From positions 1 through 57,411 of the IMG/VR virus record IMGVR_UViG_3300027844_000349: a stretch of 57,411 nucleotides of DNA. One strand, 5' to 3'. The stretch comes from a virus. The notes beneath the pieces were generated by a model. The model made no database searches, was not told where the DNA came from, and worked only from the letters and a program-made list of their open reading frames with translations. How positions within the stretch are numbered: position 1 is the stretch's first letter; each line of letters starts with the position of its first letter. The position numbers were made by a program, and so were the translations under genes. Of the stretch, positions 39,500 through 48,300 are shown in pieces.

Positions 39500-40187
39500 C
39501 GAGTTTAACCGCTTCAGAAGAGGCGGTGTGACCGTTTGATGTAGCTGCTGCTACGGTCACAGAACCATACCTATCTTTGAAGTATTCTTTAACTGCTGGT
39601 AGGTCTGCTTGCTCTTCAAACTTATCCTCAGGAATTTCCATATCTCTAGCAGTAGCAGAGATGCTATAAGAAGTATCTAGCATACCAGAACCAGTACGTT
39701 TAACACGTATTACACCCTTATCAAGTTGACCCCAGTCATTATAGACATCGACCAACTGGTTCCAAATATAATCACTACGTCCAAAAGTTAGTGCTATCAA
39801 ACGATAGTCATTAATTACTTCTTTAAAGAGCTTCTTTCCACCTGGGCCAGAAACTTCTTCCCACGAATCTACTCGTTTCTCAGGATGAATAACTTCATGT
39901 ACAAATGCCCAGAAACCAAACTTGTGGCTAGGCCGTGTATCTGAAGGAACATCTGAAGTATCTGTCTCTGGGTCAGATAGAAGGTTTACCCAACGATTGC
40001 CAGACCTGTACGTATAGATATAAAATTCATCTAGCTTAATGTCATCTTCATGACCTGTAGCCAATGAGGTTATAAACGCTTGGTCACCATCTTTAAACCA
40101 AATCTCTTTACCTAGTGCTTGATTACCATTACTGAGGCCAGTTTTCTGTTCTTCCCGTTGTTCTTGAATCCTATTAATTCCACCCAT
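39486..40187 (-). CDS. Candidate single-stranded DNA-binding protein
   Basis: A 233-residue protein with a beta-rich core (EIWFKDGDQAFITSLATG ... FYIYTYRSGNRW) and a C-terminal acidic tip EAVKLDDLF like the tails of phage ssDNA-binding proteins. It lies between primase and polymerase, the usual place for such a gene. No OB-fold signature can be shown by eye, so this is inference. Confidence 0.6.
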   Translation of the reverse strand: MGGINRIQEQREEQKTGLSNGNQALGKEIWFKDGDQAFITSLATGHEDDIKLDEFYIYTYRSGNRWVNLLSDPETDTSDVPSDTRPSHKFGFWAFVHEVIHPEKRVDSWEEVSGPGGKKLFKEVINDYRLIALTFGRSDYIWNQLVDVYNDWGQLDKGVIRVKRTGSGMLDTSYSISATARDMEIPEDKFEEQADLPAVKEYFKDRYGSVTVAAATSNGHTASSEAVKLDDLF

Positions 40188-40201
40188 AATTTATTCTCTC
40201 C

Positions 40202-41065
40202 TTACCAATAATTTCTTTTATCTATTATATCACAAAGTTGGTTTTCATTTCTTACATCTTGAACATCTTTAAATCCTTTAGGTAATGTTATATACGATAC
40301 TATAAAGCTATTAGATAGCTCTTTAAATATTTTATTTAAAGCTCTTTGTCCTGTAGAATCATTATCTAAACAAACAACAAATTCTTTAGTAGATATATTA
40401 TACAACATTTCCCGTTGTTTTTTTGACATGCTTGAACCCAATAAAGCAATCGAACCAAAACCGTGCTGGTCTAACCACATAGTATCTAAGCTCCCTTCGG
40501 TAATACATACAAAAGGTTTCTTGACTAAGTGACAGTCTCCGAATAAGATCTTGGACTTCTTAAGCCCTTTAGAGTACATATACTTAGGGACAGCATTTAA
40601 CCGTCTACTGACCCAGCCTATCATACGTTTGTTAGTATCATCTACTGGGATTATTAAGTCATTATAAGTATTAATTGCACATCCCCATTTAACCAATGTG
40701 TCTTTATTAAAGCCACGTTCTAATATCCATTTAGGAACGGAGGACTTATCGAAAGGAAAATCTACAGTGGGTAGCTCACCATCCTCATCAATCCTATATT
40801 CATCAAACAAGTCTATATTAAACGTGGCTTCTTGTTCCCGCAGTAAATTGTCAATCTGTATTTTAGAGTAGCTTAGATACTTCTGTAAGAACGTCTTTAA
40901 GCTACCTGAGCCACATCCTGCAAAACAGATCCAAACTCCCTTCTCAACATTAATTGAGCAGGAGTCTACTTTATCTATATGAAAGGGACACTTTATGGAG
41001 AACTCGTCCTTGTAAGTATCTGGCGTTATACCCACATCTAACAATACAGTTGTCCAATCGGTCAT
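40202..41065 (-). CDS. DnaG-type primase
   Basis: A 287-residue short primase. Zinc-binding N-terminus C26-x2-H29 and C47-x3-C51 (CPFH ... CFAGC), then Toprim motifs ITEGSLD (188-194, Glu190) and LDNDSTG (Asp234, Asp236). The helicase-interaction domain of bacterial DnaG is missing, common in phages. It overlaps the helicase stop by one nucleotide. Confidence 0.9.
   Translation of the reverse strand: MTDWTTVLLDVGITPDTYKDEFSIKCPFHIDKVDSCSINVEKGVWICFAGCGSGSLKTFLQKYLSYSKIQIDNLLREQEATFNIDLFDEYRIDEDGELPTVDFPFDKSSVPKWILERGFNKDTLVKWGCAINTYNDLIIPVDDTNKRMIGWVSRRLNAVPKYMYSKGLKKSKILFGDCHLVKKPFVCITEGSLDTMWLDQHGFGSIALLGSSMSKKQREMLYNISTKEFVVCLDNDSTGQRALNKIFKELSNSFIVSYITLPKGFKDVQDVRNENQLCDIIDKRNYW
40224..40234 (-). 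promoter_or_regulatory. Extended -10 promoter candidate TGTGATATAAT
   Basis: Located in the last codons of the primase gene, about 37-47 nt before the next ATG. Perfect TATAAT with TG extension; no -35. Confidence 0.45.
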
Positions 41066-42303
41066 TAAAACTCCCCTGAATTATGAGAATCCTCTTTAAT
41101 ATACCCACTGTCTACATTCCACTCTAGCATGGAGCTATCAATAGACAGTTCACCATCTCTATATTTCTGATATTGGATAATACGTTTGAAGTCATTATCT
41201 TCTACCATACACATAGACAGAGCCACATCAGAAGCCCTAAGAAGAGCGTCACCAAAGGCTACATGCTCTGCTCTAGGGGGAGCATATAAATCTGCTGCGT
41301 CCCTATTAGCCTGAGTAGAAACAAATGTAGTAATGTTGTGGCTCATACATAGATTCTTAAGACCATAGAACAGAGAGTGCGACTGTTCCCACATAGCCTT
41401 TTTACCATCACCACTGGATACTAAGTATACCCCATCTAGAACTACAAAATCTGGTTGATGCTTTCTAACTAAGCCTGAGATAGAATCTAAGCTCATACCT
41501 TGTTGTCCTTCTATGTGGTCACATATCAGCATCTTACGACCATTAAGTTTAATCAAGAATTCTTTGTATGCTTCTTCATCAATAGGGTCACCGTTGCGTA
41601 GAGCCTTATGAGAAAAATTATACCCCATCATATTAGCTAACACAATATCTGTCCTAAGGCTAATTGCGTTAGTAGGCATCTCTGTGGAGATGAGTAGAGT
41701 TTTATACCCTGCCATCATCGCTACAGCGGCTGCATGGACACACATCCAAGTCTTTCCCATTGCTGGCCTAGCAAAGAGAGATATCAATTCTCCTGGCATC
41801 CAGCCTACACCCATCTTATTTATAGACTCAAAAGAAGTTGTGATTCCCATCATCCCTTCTTTACGTAGTTCATTCTTATTCTTCCAATCATTATACCTTT
41901 CTAGGTGACCACTATCATAGTTAGTAACATCTTCATCATAGACTAAACCAATGTCCTGTAAAGCTGTAACAATCTGTGCATATGCATCCTTAGGCTTTTC
42001 AAGAAGCATGGCCTTATTCTTTTGAAAAGACCCTACTACCTGTCTAAAGAGTACTTGGTCTTTAAAGGTATCTAGGGCATAGTCAAAAGTAAGGTTCTTA
42101 GCAGTATCATCTAGTGTAGGATAATTTTCACAGATTGTGCTAGTACTTGGCAGTTCCCCGTAGCTATCCAAGTATTTATTTACAAACTTATAAGCATCCC
42201 CATGCTGTGCAAAATCTTGTGAAGTATACTTAAACCGATTAAAATTCTTCTTCTCTGTTAAACCTAATATCAGTCCTGACTCAATGTAATCATAATTTTC
42301 CAT
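41065..42303 (-). CDS. DnaB-type replicative helicase
   Basis: A 412-residue RecA-fold helicase. Walker A ARPAMGKT (178-185), Walker B in FVVLDGVYL and the arginine-finger region GDALLRASDVALSM are visible. The N-terminal domain is short. Works with the adjacent primase at the fork. Confidence 0.9.
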   Translation of the reverse strand: MENYDYIESGLILGLTEKKNFNRFKYTSQDFAQHGDAYKFVNKYLDSYGELPSTSTICENYPTLDDTAKNLTFDYALDTFKDQVLFRQVVGSFQKNKAMLLEKPKDAYAQIVTALQDIGLVYDEDVTNYDSGHLERYNDWKNKNELRKEGMMGITTSFESINKMGVGWMPGELISLFARPAMGKTWMCVHAAAVAMMAGYKTLLISTEMPTNAISLRTDIVLANMMGYNFSHKALRNGDPIDEEAYKEFLIKLNGRKMLICDHIEGQQGMSLDSISGLVRKHQPDFVVLDGVYLVSSGDGKKAMWEQSHSLFYGLKNLCMSHNITTFVSTQANRDAADLYAPPRAEHVAFGDALLRASDVALSMCMVEDNDFKRIIQYQKYRDGELSIDSSMLEWNVDSGYIKEDSHNSGEF

Positions 42304-42306
42304 TCT

Positions 42307-42573
42307 CTACTCCTTCTTAGAATCATAAATAATTCTATTAGAATCGTTGTGTACATAGTATACCACATCTATTTCTTCATAAAAATTATCTACAATCTTC
42401 TTCGCTTTAGCAAACGTATTTACTGTGTCTTCAACCCATACCATATTATTTAGTTGGCTAACCCCAATAATTCTAAACTCCCCATCAGGGGCAGTACGAT
42501 CCTGAAGATGTTCTTTATCTAACTTCCGTTTAGTTTTTACTAGTCCTCTTTGCTGGTGCTTTACTCTTTTCAT
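42307..42573 (-). CDS. Hypothetical small protein
   Basis: An 88-residue protein: basic start, then a beta/alpha segment (GEFRIIGVSQLNNMVWVEDTVNTF) with repeated aromatic strands. Overlaps its upstream neighbour by 44 nt. Similar small proteins are common before phage helicase genes; function unknown. Confidence 0.6.
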   Translation of the reverse strand: MKRVKHQQRGLVKTKRKLDKEHLQDRTAPDGEFRIIGVSQLNNMVWVEDTVNTFAKAKKIVDNFYEEIDVVYYVHNDSNRIIYDSKKE

Positions 42574-43003
42574 CCTTGAATCTCTCCATTAAATCTTTTT
42601 CTAATTGTATCATCTTAGTATGGTCTGTTGATTTAGGTAGCCATTTAGCTCTCAGCAACCTCAGCTCTTGCCATTTATCTATATACTCCTGTTGATTACT
42701 AGACTGAATCTTCCATCGTAATTCAGGGTTATCATCATCAGGTAAATAAAATTTAATCCCTGCAACAAAATAAGGGATAGAAACTGTATTTGAATTTCGT
42801 TTAATACAAGCCACTACCCCACATAAAAGAGCATAAACATTATGGACTTCAAGTAGTCCTTTTAGAAGCTTCATTTCATACCCTATGAAACGGCTAGGAA
42901 CATATTCCTTGTCATGCTTCTTATAATATTCCTCTGAAAAAATTCTATGTAAATCGTTACAATTATAATCCTCTATACTTTTCTCCCTCTTTTCCATGTT
43001 CAT
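42530..43003 (-). CDS. Unknown protein, possible helicase loader
   Basis: A 157-residue helical protein starting MNMEKREKS (GGAGAGGATAGTT upstream). It lies one gene before the DnaB-type helicase and contains a helical core (YEMKLLKGLLEVHNVYALL). Position would suit a replisome organiser or helicase loader, but no sequence motif supports it. Confidence 0.55.
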   Translation of the reverse strand: MNMEKREKSIEDYNCNDLHRIFSEEYYKKHDKEYVPSRFIGYEMKLLKGLLEVHNVYALLCGVVACIKRNSNTVSIPYFVAGIKFYLPDDDNPELRWKIQSSNQQEYIDKWQELRLLRAKWLPKSTDHTKMIQLEKDLMERFKDEKSKAPAKRTSKN

Positions 43004-43535
43004 AACTATCCTCTCCTTCAAATAAGGCATTAACTTTTACTCTAAGTCCTGCTCTAATAGTATACGCTGATTCATGTAAATCTTCAGTGATTTCTTCCAT
43101 CGTTAATCCTTCTAATCTTAACACAACGAACTGTTCTTCTTTCATTGTTAGATTACTATCTTGAATTAGTTCCATCATTTCTACATGCTCAAACGAATCA
43201 TCAATAGTACCTAATGCCTGCTGTATTTTATTAGATGGTATATCATCTATTCCTACCTCTAGTAAGTCTTCAATGCTTTGAGTATCTAAGTGTTTTCTCT
43301 GTGCTCTAACTATAAGAGTTCGTAATGTATTCAACATAGTTGTATGTAAATACGTATGAAACGTTGTACCGACATCAGGATTAAATCCTTTAGCAGCTTT
43401 TAGAATAGCAATTCTTAATTCTTGAGCAATATCATCTCTATCCATATCTACTACAAATGCGGAAGAAGCTATCTTTTGCACTTTAGGTTCCCACTTCACA
43501 ATTAGATCGTCATTGATTTCTATTGCCGTTTCCAT
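42963..43535 (-). CDS. Sigma-70 family factor (regions 2 and 4)
   Basis: A 190-residue protein from ATG 43535 (GGAG 6 nt upstream). Region 2 spans about 34-80 (DDIAQELRIAILKAAKGF, TTFHTYLHTTMLNTLR) and region 4 about 128-172, with the HTH LEGLTMEEITEDLHESAYTI at 141-160. Regions 1 and 3 are missing. It should direct host RNA polymerase to phage promoters, possibly those with the TGTGnTATAAT box. Overlaps its neighbours. Confidence 0.82.
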   Translation of the reverse strand: METAIEINDDLIVKWEPKVQKIASSAFVVDMDRDDIAQELRIAILKAAKGFNPDVGTTFHTYLHTTMLNTLRTLIVRAQRKHLDTQSIEDLLEVGIDDIPSNKIQQALGTIDDSFEHVEMMELIQDSNLTMKEEQFVVLRLEGLTMEEITEDLHESAYTIRAGLRVKVNALFEGEDSYEHGKEGEKYRGL

Positions 43536-43753
43536 AGCTTTCTCCATAAAGATTTGGGAGTATATCCCTTAGCGATAAGATAGGCGTAGTTAGCCATAAC
43601 CCCAGAAAAGAACAGTACAATTATATAAAGTACCCATAAAGGTAACGGTGCAAACTTAAAGAACGTTACCATTATTGTGTCCTCTAACATATGCATAGCT
43701 GTGATGCCGATTAATAGTTTCCAATAGAGTTTATCTATTTTATCAAGATGCAT
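43520..43753 (-). CDS. Small membrane protein with two TM helices
   Basis: A 77-residue protein with hydrophobic spans at about 10-30 and 37-62 and a basic C-terminal tail (KSLWRKLWKRQ). The layout suits a holin or a host-membrane factor. It is between two regulators rather than a lysis cassette. Confidence 0.6.
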   Translation of the reverse strand: MHLDKIDKLYWKLLIGITAMHMLEDTIMVTFFKFAPLPLWVLYIIVLFFSGVMANYAYLIAKGYTPKSLWRKLWKRQ

Positions 43754-44148
43754 TAAATACTCCTCTTCCCTGTTATCCCGTCGCGTTGACCTCTATTATA
43801 ACACGAAGTACTACAAAAAATATGTAGGTATCCTCGCTTATAGCCACCTTTTATTATACGCTTTTTACGTTTAAATTTTAAATGGCAGAACTCGCACTCA
43901 ACGTCTATAAATTTTATATCGTCTTTACATTTACCTGGGCAAACTTGTTGTTTATTGGGGGTAGGACTATGACATACAGGACAATACACAAGTCGTTTCC
44001 GTTGGTATAATCCTTTAGTAGGTACTCCCGCAGTCTTCAAAATGTAAAAAATTCTCTGCTTAGTTACACCAAGCTCTTTAGCTATAGCTGGTAAAGTTAA
44101 GTAGGGTCGTTTTTCTTTTAGGTCTATTGCTTTGCTTCGTGTAGACAT
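43753..44148 (-). CDS. HTH and zinc-ribbon regulatory protein
   Basis: A 131-residue protein. Residues 15-40 form a helix-turn-helix (LPAIAKELGVTKQRIFYIL); then CPVC, CPGKC, CEFC and CSTSC provide two zinc sites. Very basic C-terminus. Likely a DNA-binding transcription regulator. Located just before the membrane protein and sigma gene. Confidence 0.75.
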   Translation of the reverse strand: MSTRSKAIDLKEKRPYLTLPAIAKELGVTKQRIFYILKTAGVPTKGLYQRKRLVYCPVCHSPTPNKQQVCPGKCKDDIKFIDVECEFCHLKFKRKKRIIKGGYKRGYLHIFCSTSCYNRGQRDGITGKRSI

Positions 44149-44157
44149 TATAACACA
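44147..44157 (-). promoter_or_regulatory. Extended -10 promoter candidate TGTGTTATAAT
   Basis: The -10 box overlaps the ATG at 44148, so a transcript started here would serve downstream genes or be leaderless. Similar box at 43795-43805 within the same gene. Confidence 0.4.
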
Positions 44158-44162
44158 TTAGC

Positions 44163-44615
44163 CTAAATAATTATTTCTACTACGCCTGGTGTAAATGCAT
44201 ACATTCCCGCTCCCTTCTTAGGCCAACTATCAGACTGGGGTTCAAAGATTTTTGATGTACCATCGGAGAACACAACAATATTATAGGCATGTCCTCCCGC
44301 ATAATCAATTACTAATCCTACTGTATTCACATGAAACTTTCTATCTACTCTGGCTTTAAACGAGAAAGCAAAGTTATCGCAATCATATTTCTCGGCTACA
44401 TACTTTTTATTGTCTGTCCAATCCCAGTCAATTATCTTCTGAAACTCTTTTTGGGATACAGCAATGTATTTACGATCTAGCCAAGTAATCTTAGCTGCAC
44501 CTATAGCCTTACTGACATGTCCTGAGGACATTTCTTTATGACCAGTAAGTTCTGGGGGAGTTAATATTGACAGGTCATCTTTTAATTTAATAAGGGTTGT
44601 TACTAATTCTCCCAT
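44163..44615 (-). CDS. Papain-like fold protein, possible lysis enzyme
   Basis: A 150-residue protein with Cys79 in KYDCDNFAFSFKA, His109 in GGHAYNIVVF and Glu125 in IFEPQSDSW. This Cys-His-acid arrangement matches papain-like/transglutaminase-like phage proteins related to the agglutinin C-terminal domain. It follows the tail genes, so it may be the endolysin or a virion hydrolase. No cell-wall binding domain is visible. Confidence 0.6.
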   Translation of the reverse strand: MGELVTTLIKLKDDLSILTPPELTGHKEMSSGHVSKAIGAAKITWLDRKYIAVSQKEFQKIIDWDWTDNKKYVAEKYDCDNFAFSFKARVDRKFHVNTVGLVIDYAGGHAYNIVVFSDGTSKIFEPQSDSWPKKGAGMYAFTPGVVEIII

Positions 44616-44794
44616 TTATCTACAACCTCCCTCAACTCTTTAGCAAGAACAATGGCTTCATTTCTCTCATCTTCTAATACTTTAATGCGCCTATTAAGAG
44701 CTTCAACCTTCATTTCAAGTTCTTCATTGCCCGAATTTCCTGACTTTGCTTTAATTAATGTTAACAACTGTTCTAATATTTTATTCAACGTCAT
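44603..44794 (-). CDS. Coiled-coil small protein
   Basis: A 63-residue protein; the latter two thirds form a coiled coil (ELEMKVEALNRRIKVLEDERN). Overlaps neighbours by about 13 nt. Function unknown. Confidence 0.6.
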   Translation of the reverse strand: MTLNKILEQLLTLIKAKSGNSGNEELEMKVEALNRRIKVLEDERNEAIVLAKELREVVDKWEN

Positions 44795-44903
44795 GGTTTC
44801 TTTCCTCCAATAAATCTAAGACCGCCTCACACTGTCTCTCCAACCATAAATCAAACTTACATATCCTACTAGTGAATACTAGTAGTTGTATTACAATTTT
44901 CAT
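44781..44903 (-). CDS. Small helical peptide (40 residues)
   Basis: ATG 44903 to TAA 44781 with an excellent AAAGGAGG site. Hydrophobic start (MKIVIQLLVF) and an amphipathic C-terminal helix. It overlaps the next gene by 14 nt. Function unknown. Confidence 0.55.
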   Translation of the reverse strand: MKIVIQLLVFTSRICKFDLWLERQCEAVLDLLEERNHDVE

Positions 44904-44915
44904 ATTTCCTCCTTT

Positions 44916-45155
44916 CTAGAAAACGTTTTCTGTTGCTTTAACTGCATTCTCAATGGCGGTTGACCGAATACAACCAGTAACAACATCCGCTAGCCGTCGT
45001 TTTAAATCAGTAGCTAAAATTTCAGGGGTAGGTGTTTCTTGATCTGTGCCTATCCATTCTCCTTCTTCATCATATTTAGGAACAGGGCAATGGTGGTGTT
45101 CCTGAATTAAATCCCATTGCTCATCTGTAAAGTCTATTGTAACTGTTACTGTCAT
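44916..45155 (-). CDS. Small tandem-duplicated phage protein, copy B
   Basis: A 79-residue protein starting TVTVTIDFTDEQWDLIQEHH. It is a paralogue of the next gene upstream (shared I-x-F/L-TD-x-QW-x-L-x-x-EH opening and matching C-terminal helices). Adjacent to the tail-fibre gene, so perhaps a tail-tip or fibre-associated factor. Confidence 0.65.
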   Translation of the reverse strand: MTVTVTIDFTDEQWDLIQEHHHCPVPKYDEEGEWIGTDQETPTPEILATDLKRRLADVVTGCIRSTAIENAVKATENVF

Positions 45156-45163
45156 ATTTCCTC

Positions 45164-45394
45164 CTATACCTCAAACGCAGCTTGTTGTGCTTTTGTAGCT
45201 TTATCTTGGATACGCCTAGTAATTCTATTGGTCAAAAAAGTCTTTAACTCTCCTGAAACAATAGCTGCCGTCATTGTAACTGGGGTATACACGTCATCTT
45301 CTAAGGTATCTGGAATCTGGAAAGCCTCCCCACCGTGTTCTACTACCAAAGCCCATTGAGCATCTGTTAGTTCGATTGTGATATTTTGAGCCAT
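45164..45394 (-). CDS. Small tandem-duplicated phage protein, copy A
   Basis: A 76-residue protein starting AQNITIELTDAQWALVVEHG, paralogous to the gene at 44916-45155. The stop of the giant tail gene abuts its ATG. Function unknown. Confidence 0.65.
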   Translation of the reverse strand: MAQNITIELTDAQWALVVEHGGEAFQIPDTLEDDVYTPVTMTAAIVSGELKTFLTNRITRRIQDKATKAQQAAFEV

Positions 45395-48300
45395 TTAATT
45401 CCCCTCCAAAACTTCTATTCTTTCTTTTAATTCTTTAATTGCTGCTACTAATGGGGCAACTAATGATTCATATGCAATGCCCCAATCAACAACCCCTGTG
45501 TCTGCATCAGTAACTTCTGAATACACAGCCATATCTTCGGTATACCCAGAATCCAAAACAGCTTGTTTCATTTCTTGAGCCGTAAACCCAAACTCAATTT
45601 CAGTTCTATCGACTCGATTAAATGTTATGGGGTTTAATCTAGTGATAAAATCTAAGCCCTTCGTAATAGCTACTTTATTTTCTTTTAAGCCTGCGTCCGA
45701 CGAAACGTCAGTAGCTAACGATGAGTACAGTCGTGCCCATCTTTTGGAACCTTTTCCTAAGTAGTAAGTACCACTAGCAGAAGGGTATATATCATTCATG
45801 ACAGTTACGTCAGTAGTTGTAAATCTCATTTGGATACTGCCACCGGCACTAATAGCTACTCCAGAATCATAATACATACCGGAAGTTAAGTGGTCATCAA
45901 ATGTATGTGAAGGGTCACCAGCAGAACCATCACCAGCTCTTACTTCATAACAGTCCGTGATAGTGTAATTATTCATATCTATATGAGAATCTATAGTCAT
46001 CCAATCGTTAGTACCATCACTAGTTGCCCACCACAAGTCTCTACCATTACCTCTACAGACCAGACCCTTATATAAACCAGAGGTATAGAAGTACAATCCA
46101 GTAGTAGTATCAGCCCTTCTACGAATACTTAGTGCACTTGACGTACCATCATCCACACTCATTGTACTTGTCCATGTATGTGCGCCTGTCCAAGTAGGAT
46201 TATCTCCTAATCCTACGCCACTACTGCTACCCGTAGTACTAAACTCTGTACCAGACAATGAAAGCCCAGAACCCGCTGTATAAGTAGTATCACTGTGTGT
46301 TCCATGCACAGAAGGAGCTTGCCAAGTAGCCGCTCCAGTAGTAGACCAGACCAGCAGCTGCCCCGATGAACCCCAAGGAGGAATATGTTCATACTGATTA
46401 CCAGTAGTGTGGCTAATAGTACCAGTAGCTGTAATGGGGCCACCAGTAATGGCTCCTGATGTAGCTACTGATGTTACTGTTCCACTGCCGCCGCTGCCGC
46501 TATTAGTTACCCATTCTAAATCCCAAATATAAGGACTAGTGGTAGTTCCCGACCCAGTAAAAGTTCCGCTTTTTAAAGCCAAGACTTTCCCTGCGCCGCC
46601 ACCGCTATAAGGAATCTGATAAATCATGCTATATGTTGGGTTGGCCTCCTTGACCCTATCCAATCCTACATAATTACCATCACTGGAGTCGTGTAATTTA
46701 GATGAAGATGATCCAGTAGCTTGAGCATAATCACCACTTTCCATAAAGACTAGAGGTCTATTACCAATAGCTACTTTACCCTTTAGGGGGTCAGGATAGA
46801 ATGCAATATCTTGGCTAAAAGATGTAAGAATTAGGTCATTAGGAGAAGTGGTTATGTAAAACTCATCACCTGAACCATACGTTAAGCTACCTGTCCCAGT
46901 AGTATAAATCTGGGCAGACGAAACATTAGACTCACCAGCCTCGTTCCACCAAACCCCAGAATTTACACTGTTTTCTAATTGTAGGCCAGATGTTATAGCT
47001 AACTTTGACCTTTTTACACTTTGGGTGGCATTATTATAGATAGACAAACCATCAACATCAATTACAGCAGCCCCACCTATGAAGTAGGCTTTACCGTCAG
47101 TTGCTTTAAGTTCAAACTGTGTCGTGTCTGTTGTACTAGCTCTGCTAACACCTTTGATAGAAGTATGACTCATATCAATATAGCTTTGACCACTAGCAGG
47201 AGAGAAGGCTGTGGCACCGGTCATAAAGAGGCCATCAATAGCAGCACCGTTCTGCTTTAATATAATTCTGGCGGTATTTACTAACCCGCCATCAATGGTA
47301 GTACTCCCGTTATTAATGGCATCCATATAGTCATGCTTATACCAGCCATTTCCAGAAGTAACTATACCACTAACACCAGCCGCACTAGCTATATATTGTA
47401 CCTGTGTACTAGTTTTTATCCATATATCACCCGCAGCAAAAGATACAGGGGTGGTTGCTGTTCCTTCTATTTGGAAAAGGGTGGCACCCTTTTCCCCTTC
47501 TGGGGCATTAGCATTTCTTATTTCCCATGTAGAGGTTGTCGAATCATAAACTTTAATTACTACAGGTGACGTGTTCAGGTCAAACCAAACATCATTATGA
47601 CGAGGATTGCTTGGAGTACTAGTTGAGGCTGTAGTTATTGTCTTTTCGGAAATCTCGGCACGGGCAGCTACAGTTAATTTACCAGTATCTAGTGTACCTG
47701 CTTGAACATGGGTAGCAATAATTGCATCTGCTGCTATAACTGTGGCATTAATCGTGGGTGCTTTAGAATTAAAGGGAAGAATTGTAGGAGATTTTTGAGT
47801 TGCATCAGCCCCAACTACGACTAGCCCTAATAATACTTTAGAATCTCCTGTAGCAGTCGCATGAGTAGTAGTGAAGGAAACTGGGAGGGTTCCCGTAAGA
47901 CCCGCACTTGTGCCATCTAGGTACATATAGTTAGTACTATTATTTGCTAAGTTGCCCGTATTACCTGCGGAAATTGTAACTACATCATCATTACCAAAGG
48001 TTAACGTAGATGCTCCACCAGAAGAACCATTATCCCACATAACCTGATTATAAAGATTATTCCTTGGCTTAACAGCTAGATTAGAAGTCCACGGTCTTGT
48101 TCCTTTTGCAAGTAAAGCCGTAGTCATAGAGTTAGGTTGTATAATTCTAGAGGCTTCAATAACTTGACTATCCACTCCTAGTACATTTGAAAAAGTGTTC
48201 ATAAAGTGGATATTTACCATACCCATACCATTACCTGAAGACCCATCAAAAGGTATGTTTACAGTGTATAAAGACCCATCCACATTAAAGTTTCCTTTAA

